Shown here: in pieces, positions 36,241 to 49,600 of the stretch
How the letters are laid out: every line of letters starts with the position of its first letter
Position numbering within the stretch: position 1 is the first letter of the stretch
Source of the DNA: Branchiostoma lanceolatum
Taxonomy: Eukaryota; Chordata; Leptocardii; Amphioxiformes; Branchiostomatidae
DNA length: 64,000 nt
Assembly: GCF_035083965.1 (NCBI RefSeq)
Contig: NC_089732.1
Coordinates: 3,983,383 to 4,047,382, forward strand
Reading direction: 5' to 3'
The notes under the pieces: generated by a model
The model's database searches: none
Seen by the model: the letters and a program-made list of their open reading frames with translations, nothing else
What the model was told of the DNA's origin: nothing
Program-made: the position numbers and the translations under genes

Positions 36241-36587
36241 CAATTCTACATTTTATAGTCAGCAAAGAGTTTTTAAACATACATGTGCAGTTAGAACTGT
36301 CTAAGACCACTCAGGGGACTGATAAATATAGTCTATGTGGCCAAGTGGTCACTTTATACAGGATTCCCAGTGGAAAATTATCTAAGGGTCCATCACAAAG
36401 TGGTCACATTAGCCAAGTTGTCCTTAAGTTGCCCCAAGTAGAGGTGGGTACTGTACTTGTACAGGTTTGACTGTAGTACATTCATGACTTCACCCAGTAT
36501 TTTGTTAATAGATAGATGAGGTGGCTGTTAATAATTAGACCCAATAACTAATCTTATTGTTTCAGAAAAAGACATACTGCGTAAAGA

Positions 36588-36824
36588 TTAACCCTTAAGC
36601 TGCCAGTCCCGACTTAACTAGGGATACAGAAATATGCCTTGTGTGCTGGACCCGGTTATAACCGGGATAGGGTATTACCCAGAACAAAACAGCTTTGCGT
36701 GCGTGTAGCGCGTGAAGCCGTGAAGTTAGGGGAGTTAGCGCCGCCGGGTGTTTCGTGAGGGAGGTTAGGGGTCAAACATTTTTGATTTTTACTTGGCTAA
36801 AAAACCTGGCAGCTTAAGGGTTAA
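36588..36824. mobile_element. piggyBac-like MITE between PNKP and SMC2
   Basis: The ends read TTAA/CCCTTAAGCTGCCAG and CTGGCAGCTTAAGGG/TTAA: perfect 15-bp terminal inverted repeats beginning CCC, inside a duplicated TTAA target. Both features are hallmarks of the piggyBac superfamily. At about 230 bp it has no coding capacity. Confidence 0.85.
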
Positions 36825-36912
36825 GAACAAACATACCTAGGCTAGTAACAGTAATAAATGGACAACATACTGATTTAAAAAAGGAACAAAAGAATTCAAA
36901 GTGACAAAAGAT

Positions 36913-36918
36913 TTTATT
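36913..36918 (-). terminator. Likely SMC2 poly(A) signal
   Basis: AATAAA on the minus strand about 700 nt after the SMC2 stop, just short of the inverted-repeat element that separates SMC2 from PNKP. No equally clear PNKP signal was seen. Confidence 0.45.
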
Positions 36919-37614
36919 CATTGTATAGGTAAAAAAATGCAGAGATCCATTAAAAATGTACATCTCATTGCTGTAGAGAAGACAGTGAAGAGTAAGAACA
37001 CGAGGTTCACAGAGGACAAACAATAGACAGCAAGGATGCCTGTTTTCAACAAACATTAAAGTACAACATTGTGGAGAAAATTATCCAATTCATAGACTTG
37101 TTTTCAAATTGGAGATGTTCAGTCTCTAATCACATGATTCAATGGCACAAGATGTAGCAAGGAGAAGTTATTTGTTGATAAAAACGATTTTAGGGCTGTA
37201 CTGTCAAAACAAAACAGGGCAAAAAAGATAGAAAAAAATGACAGATCATTTTACTCTTCTCCCTGCATAAGTAGCCCTTTGGCACCAAATTTGTAATGGT
37301 GTTAGGTAGTAGGAAGAAGGGTAAACTGCAGAGGTACATGTACATGTATGTAGGATAAAAAAAACTACCCGTTATCTTGTTTTTCGTAACACAGCCCTAC
37401 CTACAGTCACTACTTCTATATCAGTCTCATATCTAAGAACAACACACAATGAAGGTATGACTTAAATAACTAAGTACACGAATGCACCTGGGTCATTACA
37501 TGGATTTTCTTAACCTACTGGAGTCTTTGTACAAAATAAGATGTTCACAACAAGCGTTTGTCTTGCGTATGAACATCAAGATATCACAGAAATAAATTTA
37601 TCATCAAAATTTGT

Positions 37615-40600
37615 CTACGCAGTTGTTCCTGCTGCTGCCCCTCTTCTCTTCTTCTTGGCTCTTCCGTCTTCAAGCACCCCTCCCCCTGTACCGGAGGCGT
37701 GGACGGGACGAGAGGTGGGGTTGCTCTGGGCGTACCTCGTAACCGTGGAGACGCCGTCCACGAACTTGGTCTTGTAGAGGACGTTGGCGTTGTTGAACAT
37801 ACCGTCCTTCAGTGACACCACAATGAACTAGAGAAACACAGGGACAGTTGGATCAAGACACTTTGTTGTTTGAAAAATAAGATTCTTAGAAAACCTTTAA
37901 GATTCCTAGCCAATGCTTCAGCAACTTGTCAGTTGCCTACATCAGGATGTAATGAACTCATTTCTTTGCTTGCTGTACAAACTAGTTAGTGCTAACTTAT
38001 GGAAGTTATTAACATACAATCTTTTATGTTAGCTTGTCATCCATCCTTCTACAGCTTTTGACCAACTTTCTAAGCACAATGTATAGTAGTACTAGTAGTT
38101 TAATCAACGATGGATGATTGTGGTGCAAGCATGCCAGTTACCTGGAAGACTTATTCAACCCAACATAGCTATGAGATGGGAAATGGTTTACCTGAGAGTG
38201 TTTGTGAAGTGAGATTTGACCATACGGCCGATGTTCTGAGTGTAAGATCTTACCTGTGAGTGTTTGAAGTGAGACTTGATCATACGACCGATGTTCTGAG
38301 TGTGACTGTGAGATCTTACCTGTGAGTGTTTGAAGTGAGATTTGATCATACGGCCGATGTTCTGTGTGTGACTGTGAGATCTTACCTGTGAGTGTTTGAA
38401 GTGAGATTTGATCATACGGCCGATGTTCTGAGTGTGAGACAGATCCAGCGCTGCGTCCACCTCATCCAGGATGTAGATGGGAGCAGGTTTGAACAGCAGC
38501 ATGGCCAGGATCAGGGACAGGGCTACCAGAGACCTGGGGATAAAAACAAGGGTTGAGACTCTGGTTGTCTCTGTTATGTCTTTTTCTGTGACACCGATAG
38601 CTTTGATTTGATTCCTACAAAATGTGCAAAGGGACTGGGTTACCAGAGACCTGGAGATAACACAAGAAATGAAACTCTAGTTGTCTCTGTCATGTCTTTT
38701 GCTGTGACACCAGGTTCTGGTAAAAGGTGCGCATGAATGCTCATACAAATTTGCAACACTCGAGAGTGCACAAGTCAAGTCAAAGACTATACAAGGTTGA
38801 GTAGAGGGCCACAGATAAGAGTCACAAACATATAATAATATACATGTACTATATGTAATAAACATCAATACAGTAATAAATAATTAGCAAATGAATAAAT
38901 AAACAAGAGTTCTTGTCTCACCTCTGTCCACCACTTAGCTCGCTGAGCGACTCCTTCCAGACATCTCCGAACGCCACCTTGACCTCCAGCCCCTGAAGAA
39001 CGGTCTGACCCTCGGGCGGGGCCAACTTAGCGTCAGTTCCCGGCAACAGGGTGGAGTAAATGGACCCAAAATCCTGGAGGGGGGGAGGGGGTAAGTTGAC
39101 AAAGTTTACATACCAAGGAAGCATGCACATCACTGTATGTACGATGAATAAAACACTTGTGACTTTGGAAAGACACTAGCAATATAGAAAATCTATTGCT
39201 TACTTTAACACACAGAGTAAAGTTTCACTCGAGAACAAGCTTCCCTAGATAGTTTAGTGTCTTTGCTTCTATTTTAACTCCAGAACCTATACTATAGTTA
39301 CAAAGACATGTTCATCAAACTTTACAGTTAATTACACAAATTTCAAACTGTTTTTCTGAGTTTCAAGCGACAAGAACTAATACTCAAGTTGTTTCTACAT
39401 AGGTTTAAATAAGTGCATATAAATGTTGAGTCTACTCTAGTACCTTGTTGACCTGCTCCCAGGCCTTCTTGAGAGCCTCGTTCTTCTTCTTGTCCAGCTC
39501 CTGGATGACAGTCTTGATCTTGGCCTTGTCGTTCTCCACAATACGCTTCCTCTTCATCAGGTCGTTGTACTGAAAACAACAACAAAAAAGCAAGAATCCT
39601 TTAATCAAGTTCTTACACATATATGCCTGGTAGGGCGTGTAGTCCAGTGTTTAGCGACCATGCCTCTGGAACTAGAAACTAACTCCGTTTGATCCCGGAT
39701 GTATCGCTCACCCGACATGCATGCTACTGGAAAGATTCAATTTCTTTGGAGTAAGTACATGTACATGCACAATGAACAGAGGGACCACAGGAGACATCAT
39801 GTCCTCTTTTAAAAAAGGAGTGCACCTCTAGATAAGACAGAGAAAGTTTGGGAGGTGGGATTCAAACTCACAATCTTCTGTTCCAAGCAGACAATCTTCT
39901 GTTCCAAGCAGACACATTTTAAAGACACGACTGTCCGTACCTTTTCCTCAGCCTTGCCCAGCATGTTCATGGCCCTCATGTTTAGTGAGCTGGGATTCAC
40001 ACTCACTACCTTCTGTTCCACAAGCAGACTTGCCTGTTAACTACAGTGCACACATTTCTTAACACACGACTGTCTGTACCTTTTCCTCAGCCTTGCCCAG
40101 CATGTTCATGGCCCTCATGTTGACGTTCTTGCTCAGCTTGTCCTTCGTCTCCTCCAGCTTCTGCAGACGACGCCCCGCCTCCTTCGGGTTGTTGGCCTTG
40201 AAGTCGTACGGCGTGTTTGGCTGGTTGAAGAACTTACGGTCCGACGCGATCCACTCATACTTGTTCAGCATGTGCTCCACCTGGTAGAGAGAAGCATCAC
40301 ATGAAGTTTTCATAGTTAGGGGATGAAAAACAAGCCTAAACATATATTTGTATTGCCACAAAATGACTTCAAGCTAATTTTGAATCTGCTGCTGCTCTTC
40401 AAAACTACATTGAGGGTGCTTGTTGAGCACTTGGTACAGATCTAGAAACATGCCAAATAAAATTTTTATATGTTGGAAGGAAAAACAATCCTTGATTCCT
40501 TGGACAAACTGTACAAAAGCAGTTTAAATGTTTCAGCATAAATTTGTGATGAGATCTAAAAGTGTTGCTTCAAGTATTGAAAAGGGTTCGTAATATCTTT

Positions 40601-43600
40601 TCAGAATGAAAAGTGGACATTGAATGACAACTAAATCACAGCCACTAGGATCTTGCAATGATTTGAGAACAGGTAAACTCATTGAATCCCTTCCCTAATC
40701 TTCATACTTTTAGTGTAAGTTTATTTAAAACGTCTTTACAATCTGCAAGAAGGTGATCCGATTCTTCCAGTAAACTTTTTTTCCTCACCGATTTTGCGGC
40801 GTCCTTGCTGTCCTTGTTGTGCTTGGTGACCTTGTGCTCGAGCTCCTGGATCTTGAGCTGAGCCTCGTTCTTCTCCTTCTCCAGCTCCTTGGTCTCCTTG
40901 TTGCGCTCGCCGATCTCCTTGTTACACTCCCGCAGCGCCTCCCGTGCTTTGTTCAGATCTGCCTGGGCAGCCTCCACAGATTTCTACAGGCAAGGCAACA
41001 AAAACTTTAGGTCAGACCGGCTATTAGCTAGGAGGGCATCAGGGCGTCTTCTGGATGCCCTAAGCTAAGAAAACGAAGAAATTAGATGCCCTCTTTTGCA
41101 GGGGACACCCTGTTTCCCTGGTAATTACATACACAATGTACATGTGATATCCTACCTCCTTTTAAGTTTTAGCCGTATTTTACAGTGTATAAACTTCTTA
41201 TGTATGCCTAAAGAAATGAAAGTTTGTCATTTGCCAGAACAGTTCAACTGAGTTAGTTTTAATCAAAGTACAAATGTATCATGATTGTTTCCAAAAATAT
41301 TCCCATTCAGGAGAACAATGATCAATGAACAACCCAGTAAGGAGGATGAAGAAGCCATCAAGCACCAACATTTTGAGAGTGTATACTTGTGCTGAAAAAT
41401 AAAGTTAAAATTTTTATATCATTTCTGACCTTTGTCTCTGCTGCCTTTTTCTTGAGCTCCTCGACCTGTTCCTCGTACCCAGCGATGGCCTGGTCCACTG
41501 CCTTCATCTGGTCCTGGTAACCCGATATCTCCTTCTTCAACTCATCTCCTTCCAGCTTAACGGCTTCTAGTTCCTACACAACAAAGAAACAAATAATCAA
41601 TCAACCAATCCCTTGGATAGGACGTTAAATGGAGGTCCCATGTTTGGGGAGAGCCACACCCCACGCACGGTAAAGAACCCACCACACCTTTCGAAAAAGA
41701 GTAGGGGCATGCCCCAGTGTGCGATGATCCAAACCTGTCTGGTCTGGGTTGACATCTTGAAAAGGTGATAGTCACTTGTTATGTCAATCCTTCCACAAAT
41801 ATGGTAAATCTAAATAAATAAATATATTAAATAAAAAATAAAAATCATCTGATGGATTGATTGATCCAGTAATCATGATTCATTTTGGAATAACAACACA
41901 CACACACACACACACACAAGGACAGACAGACATAAACACACATGTGCATGCATAGTCCAGTAGTTAGCAACCCTATCTCTGGACCAGGTGGTAGGGAGTT
42001 TGAATCTGAATCCCAGCTGTTGTTGCTCACCTGTACAATGAACACACAGGCACAGACAAGTCCAAAACAATGCTTAACTCATGGTGATATTGTGAATACA
42101 TAAGGGAAAGCTTGGCGTGGAAATATGACAAGGAAACAATTTGGATAATCTGGTCACTACAAAAGAAACAACCCTCAGTCCCCACCTGTCCTTTCTCTCT
42201 CATCTGCTTGGAAGACTTCTCGGCCTTCTCCTTGGCCTTCCCCACGTTCTTCTCCGCTTCCTTGAGCTCCTTCTCCCGATGCTGCTGAGCCTCCTTCATC
42301 TTCTTCTCAAGCTCCTTCACCTTGTCTGCCGCCTTCTTCTGACGATCCTTCGCTCCCGCAAGAATCTCCTTTCCCTCCTCTGAAGTAAGGCAAAAGAACA
42401 TACAAAATGAAATGTGTGCCTATCTATTTTTTGTTCAGTAAAATCTATTCTTCCAATAGCCCTGACAAGGGCAGATGCCAAGCACAGTATATACAGGCTC
42501 AGCGGACAGAGGAAGTTGCCCTGACTCTTTTTAACAAGTACAAAATACAGTGGACAAGAGCTTGAAAGTTGAAGTCCCTTCTAAGTATCATAACCCTTAA
42601 ACTTTCTAATAGTGTAAAAGTCTGATAGGTAACAACAGTTGGAATTCAAACTCATCAACTTCTGAGCTACAGGTAAGGTTACTATCCATGGGACCTCATC
42701 TCTAAGATTAGCTTTATGTGGCTTTACGAGGCTCAAAATATCCTCCCACAACTTGCAGAGATTTCAGAAGAAAATGTAACGTAAGTTGGTCATCTTAAAA
42801 AACACAGCTCCTTTAAAATCAATCAGACGCTACAGAAGAATCTATTTCAAGCCCTGCCCAACAGCTAGATGTGCAGCACCTATTGTCTGCTCCAGGCCCT
42901 GGATATCCTCCAGCTGCTTGTGGTGGGTGCTCTGCTCAAGGCGGGTCTTAAGGAGCTCAGCCTCGTGAGTCTTCATATCATACTGCTCCTTCAGACCACG
43001 GTACCTGGGGTAAGAAGATATGAGTATCTCTCACTCACTCATCCTCGCCGCTTGTCAGTCTTCTACTGAGTCAATGTAAGTACTAGTATACAAGACATAA
43101 GTACATGTATACAAGAGTCACATCTGTGGGTGACGGTCACATCTGACACTAGTCGCTTAACATATGGAAAGGCAACAGAAGTTGAAAAATGTTTTCAAGT
43201 ATTCTATCTGTACCAAACTAAATGTTGGGGACCAGCAAATAATAAAAAATTTACAATGGGCTAACTCTATCATATCTAACTATCATGCAGTTTCTTTGTA
43301 ATCTGCCATTTGGTGGCCTAAGAGTTTTGCAAAGTGAAAAATCTTGATGAAAGTATGTTAACGCTATGTTTTTATGAACTTTTTGGTCCAGATTGGAGCC
43401 ATTCCAGGGTTCTAATTTTATCCAAACAGAGATCAAAATCTTAATCTAAGTGTAAAACCAGTATGTTACTACAAGGAGAATGACTTACTTGTCCACAACT
43501 TTCTTGAGAGCCTGCAGCTCCTTCTCCACAGCCCCCAGCTGCTGCTGTTTCTCCTGCAGTTCCTCGTTAGCAGACTTGTACTCGTTCAGCTTGGCCAGGA

Positions 43601-46600
43601 TGGACTCTGTCTTCTTCTGGGCACCTGTGGACAGATAGCAGCACACAAACAGTTAAGACCAACAAGCTTTCAGCCTTTGTTTTTTTAAACATTGAATACC
43701 TGGTAAACCGGGTTTGTACTGAAGACTACAAGCTGCATATCCAGACAGATTCACTTGACGAACTCAAACTGGGAAGGACCCTTCTCTTTTCCACAAGTGT
43801 GGTGGGTTCTCGAGGTGTGGCTCTTCTCAAACACAGGACCCCTATCCGAGGGACATCCCTAACTGAAACTACATGTATGCACTCATTTTTACCTGAGTGA
43901 AGTGAGGAAATTCGAGTTAAGTGCCTTTTCCAATGGTACAACGTCAACAGGACAAGTCAGGGGTACCAGGACTCATACCCACGACCTCTGGGTTATGGCC
44001 AAACACCCTGCCACTATGTGACTGTAACGCCAGCTGTACCAACCACTAAGTCCTACAGCCAAAGCAGGTTATATAAGATCAAAGCCCCACCTCCAGACAG
44101 CACCCCAGAAGGCTCAAACACGTCTCCATCCAGGGTCACTGATCGAGTCATCACCTTCTTGTCAAAAGTCACCTGGGAAAAAAGCAGCCATGCATAAGAA
44201 AAAGTTCTGAACGATTCTGAAGAAACATTCAGTTTTGTTATTACAGTTGTAAGATGCTAAGATTTTATATAATACAATGGAAACGAGTTAAAGCTAGGCC
44301 TAAAGATTTAGGTGCACATAAAAAAACAAATTTGGGTTCACAACGTAACATAAACTAGAACCTAATTACAAACCTTCTGCCTCTCTTCAGAGCTTGAATC
44401 TGAAATACTATTTCTAACTTTAACGTTTTATTATTTTTAATGAGACTTAAATGTCAAGAATATGCTGTGTAGTAGTGTACAATAGTAGAGTGTAGTACCT
44501 TCTTGGCGTTGTCCAAAGTGTCACAGACAAGCGTGGAGCCGAACACATAGTTGACGGCAGCTTTAACTTCGTCCTCATAGCCAACCAGGGACAGGGCAAC
44601 GTTGGCACTGTCCTTCCCAACCTGAAGATGGAACACAACAATTGCAACATTATCTCTGGCACAGATGTTTCAGTGCAGCATGTACAAAGACATGGCTGCA
44701 AAACTTCAGTTGATCCTGTCATTTGGAACAAGAAGGCATTGGAGTGACGTAATGGTAGGTTGTTTGGCCTAGAACCCAGAGGTGCTGGGCTCGAGTCCCC
44801 TGAAATGCACCTACGTTGTGCCCTTGAGAAAGGCAATTTACACAAATTTCTTCATTTTACTGTAAAACTGAGTTACTAAGGTTTGATTAGGGACATTGGT
44901 CGGATAGGCCAATAACAGGTCAAGCACGTAAATGGAACCCACCACAGTTATCTAAAAGAGTAGGGGTCCTTCCCAGTGTGAGTGGATCAAATAAATCTGT
45001 CAGGATATGCAGCTTGTACTCTTCAGTACAAACCTGGTGAAAGATCTGTACCTACCAGGTTCTGAGCCTGCCTGATGGTGTCGGTAGAAACCACGCGGGC
45101 GCTGATCTTGTTGAGCGGGATGATAGTGAAGCGACGCTTCAGCTGCCCCTTGTCCAGAATCTTCTTACCCGTCACCTCATTGTCAACCACCACATTATAC
45201 AACTGGGGAGAACAGACAAAGGGGGTTAATGGTTCAGCTATACATATGAATTTTTTATTATGGTAAAAAATTTTCACCAATGCTATAGCTATCTGTGATG
45301 TCGGGTCTTGGAGCAGTTTGGGCTTCTATGTGTCTTTCAGAATTTCTAGTAATGATTTAGACAGATTGAATAACTATCATCAATGGATTAGCAGCGTGAC
45401 ACAAATGCTGAACGACTCTTCTCTCTGGAAAAATGAGCAATGCCCGCCTCACTTAATTTCTACTAGTACCCCCCCGACCCCCTCCGGACTCTTCCTGGCT
45501 CAATTGTAACAGCCACCACATACAGTTGTTCAGAGCCAGGCATGAGGCCTGTCCGCCCTAGCCCCGTACTTTGTCCCTCATGGGAAGAAGAACAAGAAAA
45601 TTGCTGTCCACTGTATATTATCCTGTTGTACTTGAAGGGAGAAACGAGATTTTTGACTGTGATATGAAGCCCTTACCTTATTGCCAGCGGTGACCTCCAG
45701 TGCCATGGCATGATGTTTAAATGGATTTGAACCCTTTACTTAGTCACTTAGTAACTTAGTGATCCTTTAGTTAAAACTGTAGGAAGAAAAAAGGTTTAAG
45801 TTGAAACGCAGCCCTTACCTTGTTACCAGCGGTGACCTCGAGCGCCATGGCGTGTTTGACGTCATTGACCGTGATGAGATTTGCTACGAGACCTTTGACC
45901 CGGGTGCGGTCCCAGTTCTTCTCAGGGTCACGGTACTCAAAATCCAGGTTTGGGAACCTGCACAGGGGTATAGCCAGAGGTAATTTCCATGCTTCCATGT
46001 GCATTTTGAACATATACAGCAACTTTTAAACTGATATTTGTACAACAGCATTGCGTCACTATCTGGCTAACCTGTATTCAATTATCTCTGTCTTTTTTGA
46101 AAATCCAAGGATAGCCAGTTTAAGCCTCCTCTTTTCAAACAGACGGCAAATAGAACAAGAAAAATTACCAACTTTTTTGCTTCTTGGGACAATTGATGTT
46201 TACTGATATATTATTTCATGCTGCTACACAATGTATATTATTAGACTTGGACTCCACGGCTATACTATACGTGTATTTACACCTGAGTGTCTCACCTGGC
46301 CTTAAGAGTCTCCACCTTCTCCTGAAGGTTAGACACGCTCTCCTGTAATCCACGTCTGGGGGAGGAACAGAGAAGACATGAAAATCTACATCTAGTATAA
46401 GTATTCATGGCAAACTGTATTCATTGCAAACTGACACACATGAAAATATACGGTACCCAAAAAGAGGTCATGATAGACTTAGAAACAATATGCTTTTAAT
46501 ATTACTTCAGCTTAAGTTGTATTTGAAAGCAGAAATGCAGGGATACAAAAGTAGTGAAATTGTACTTCTGCTCTAGAAGACGCTCCTCTTTCCCATCTTC

Positions 46601-49600
46601 ATAGCCAAGCTTCTTCATTTCAGCCTGGAACACAAGGAATCAACGATGTACATTGCACTATGACTTTTAGCATCAACACAACAACCTGAGGCTGAAATAA
46701 ATCATTCTACAGAATAACCTAAGTACCAAATTTGTTCTCAAGGACTTCTCAAAGAAAACTTGTTCAACTTGAGAGGGTTTATCAGAGGACTGATCAATAG
46801 CTTGTTGCACATACAACATTAGTACGGAAATAGGATATGAACATGTTTAAATTGTTCTTTAAGGTTATTTCTATCACTATCTAAGACTCTGAAGATGCGG
46901 CCTGTTAATCTTGAAGTTGAAATATGCCCTTTGTGTGTGTTCGTTGAGGAGACCTTATCAAGTATCAAGTACATGTAAGTAAGTGTTGCTTTGTTATCAA
47001 GAAAAAAATAAGAAATGGCCGCTAACCTCCAGTTTCTCCTGGTTCTTCTGAATGGCCTCGTAAGCCGACTTGTCCTTATCGTAGCTCTTCTCTGTTTTCT
47101 TCAACTCGGCACGTTTCTTCTTCACCTCCTCCTCTGCATGCTTCAGTCTAGGGTGGAGCACCAAATCATATCAGCATGAATTGGACAAGAAAAGTGTCTC
47201 ATAGTAGGCTCTGGACAGTGTTTTTATATTCCTGTTTTTATAGCTATGCACTGTTTTCGAATCGCTGAGAAGGGGGAAGCCATCAGAACACAGCAGCATT
47301 TGGAAACCAGCACATATATAATCAAGAAAAACACTGCTAAAAACATGTCCTATTCCTTTACATTGATATGCAACTTATCAAAGTTATTACTCAGACTTAG
47401 CTTACCTAAAAATCAATATACTTTTAATATCAATTCATACAAATATTCTTTTATATGAGTGGTCCATAATGAGGGCATGCTGACAAAGAACGTTATGTAC
47501 TCACTTCATCTGTGCTTGCTTGGTGTCTGTGTCGACTTTGCTGATTTCATCCTTTGCAGCTGAAAAACATTTTTCATATCAAGATAAGCAAAATTTAGCA
47601 TAAGAGAAAAATACATGTAACTCTTGGACCAACCTTTTTTGGAAAACTATCAGATTTCGATCGCATTGCTGAATTACAATAATCAAATATCGATCAATCA
47701 ATTAATACACTAACCCATGATAAATAGAGAGTACTCAGTGATGGTAGTCGAACCTCAGACTGAGGACGAAGCATGTTACTTTTTTGATAGCTATTAGGTC
47801 AATGCGACTCGCACGTTTTTGGCGAAGTACACCAGGTCACCCCTACTCTTCTCGAGAAGTGTGTTGGGTCCTTTTACGAGTAGATAGCACATTCAAAACA
47901 AATTAGTTCAATCCAGGGATCTCCCTAAAGATTTATGGAACAGTGGCGCTCCTCCACCCTGTTCTCATCCCAGCTCCATCCTGTTGATTTTCAGAGCTAG
48001 GATGTTTCTTCCAATATTCCCCTGTAATTTTGCTCCGAACTTCATTAATTGTAGACAAGATGCAAAGCTGAAGTTGTAGGAAATGACTTCCATTTGTGTC
48101 AGGAAAAGGCAAAATGCAACAGACCTCCCCCCTCACAACAGGCATCTTAGTTTGTTTTTTTTTTTACATGCTTGGCACCCTCCCCCCATCCTGCTCTAGA
48201 TCTATATTTCTGGGGAGATCCCTGCAATCAATCAATCAACCCACCCATCATCTGCTCGGCCAGTGTGGCGTCCTCCCCTTCATCGTTACTGCTGAGCCCA
48301 GCGGAGACGGCCTGGAAGTGTTTCTGCGCTGCCGTGTGGGCGTCGGCGTCCTCCTTAGCCTGTTTCTCCAGCTTCTGCTGGGCGGTGGCCAACTTCTCCA
48401 CTTCCTTCTCCTTCGTCTTCAGGGCTGCGTTGTCCTGTGGAGACATGGAAACAACTTTGTCATACATTTCCGTCACAGACAATTGTTAGGCCAGATCAAT
48501 CTCATATGCTGTTCTCAGAATTTAAAAAACAACTATGCTGAACGAAGTGGGAAATCAACAAGAACACTGAGATCATTTTCACTTTTTTCCTTAACTCATG
48601 TGTTCTCAAATGATAATAAAAATATTCTTAAATGGAAATTAAACATGGAAACAGAGCCATAGAGAAGAAAGTCTCTACTTTGAGTTTGATATACAGTTTA
48701 AGGAAGTGAACTATGATAGTCTGATGCAAAATTTCCTCCCAGCTCTCAATTTCATCTTTGCGTCTTGTTAAATTTCAATTTCCGAGAACCAAGGAAATTC
48801 ACTGGTGTGACCTTGGTAATACATCTCTGGTGTAAATGCTAATAAACTTCAGCATGTCATATCAAACCTCTAACTTATACCACACTCACCTCATCAATAC
48901 TTTTGGTGATGTCCTTTTTCTTCTTCTTCTCAGAGTTGAGTGTTTCCTTCTTGTTGTCCAGACTGCTCTGAGCCTTGGCGTCATTCTTCTGTTCGTCGCC
49001 CAGGCGAGTCTCGAGGGTCTGGATCTGTCCTCCGGTTTCCTGGGAAAGGTAGTGTAGTGTATTGGGGGTTGCTTTGTTCTCATGGCTAATATAAGACAGA
49101 AATGCACTGGTTGATCTAATGGAGAATGGGAAGAAATGGAGGCAGTCATGGAGGTGTCATAATAAGCTTGTTTGAGTTCAAGCAAGCAAGCGAGCAAGTG
49201 AACTAGAGTGTGTATGGAATTGCTGAGTTTCTTTTTAAAGTCAGGAGCTGACAAGAATGGTTATGATCCACTAACACCCGACATAATGGACCCAGGGTAC
49301 ATTACATTACAGTATATACATTACAGTATACAAAGTGGGTTCTACTCATATTCACACAGAAGCCGTGAGTACCTCGTCTCTTTTCTTCTCCAGCTCTTGG
49401 ACCGCTTCGTTGATTTTGGCAATCTTTTGGTCAATCTGTAGACAACATCAAAACATGGTTACAAACAAGAGAAATTCAAACAGAAGATGAACTCTGTGTT
49501 GCAAAAAGACTAGAAAAATTTGATACGAACATGTTGAAGTTCTGTAGCTCTAAATGATAGAGAATATATCTTACTTCTTGCTGCCTTTGCTGGAACTGCT

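Noticed and set aside
38188-38440. CRISPR-like regular repeat
   Set aside because: The 66-bp units are contiguous copies of an SMC2 exon end without unique spacers, in a eukaryotic gene.
48096-48662. 188-residue plus-strand frame
   Set aside because: Antisense to SMC2 exon 10 and flanking intron; leucine-rich because coiled-coil codons are read backwards.
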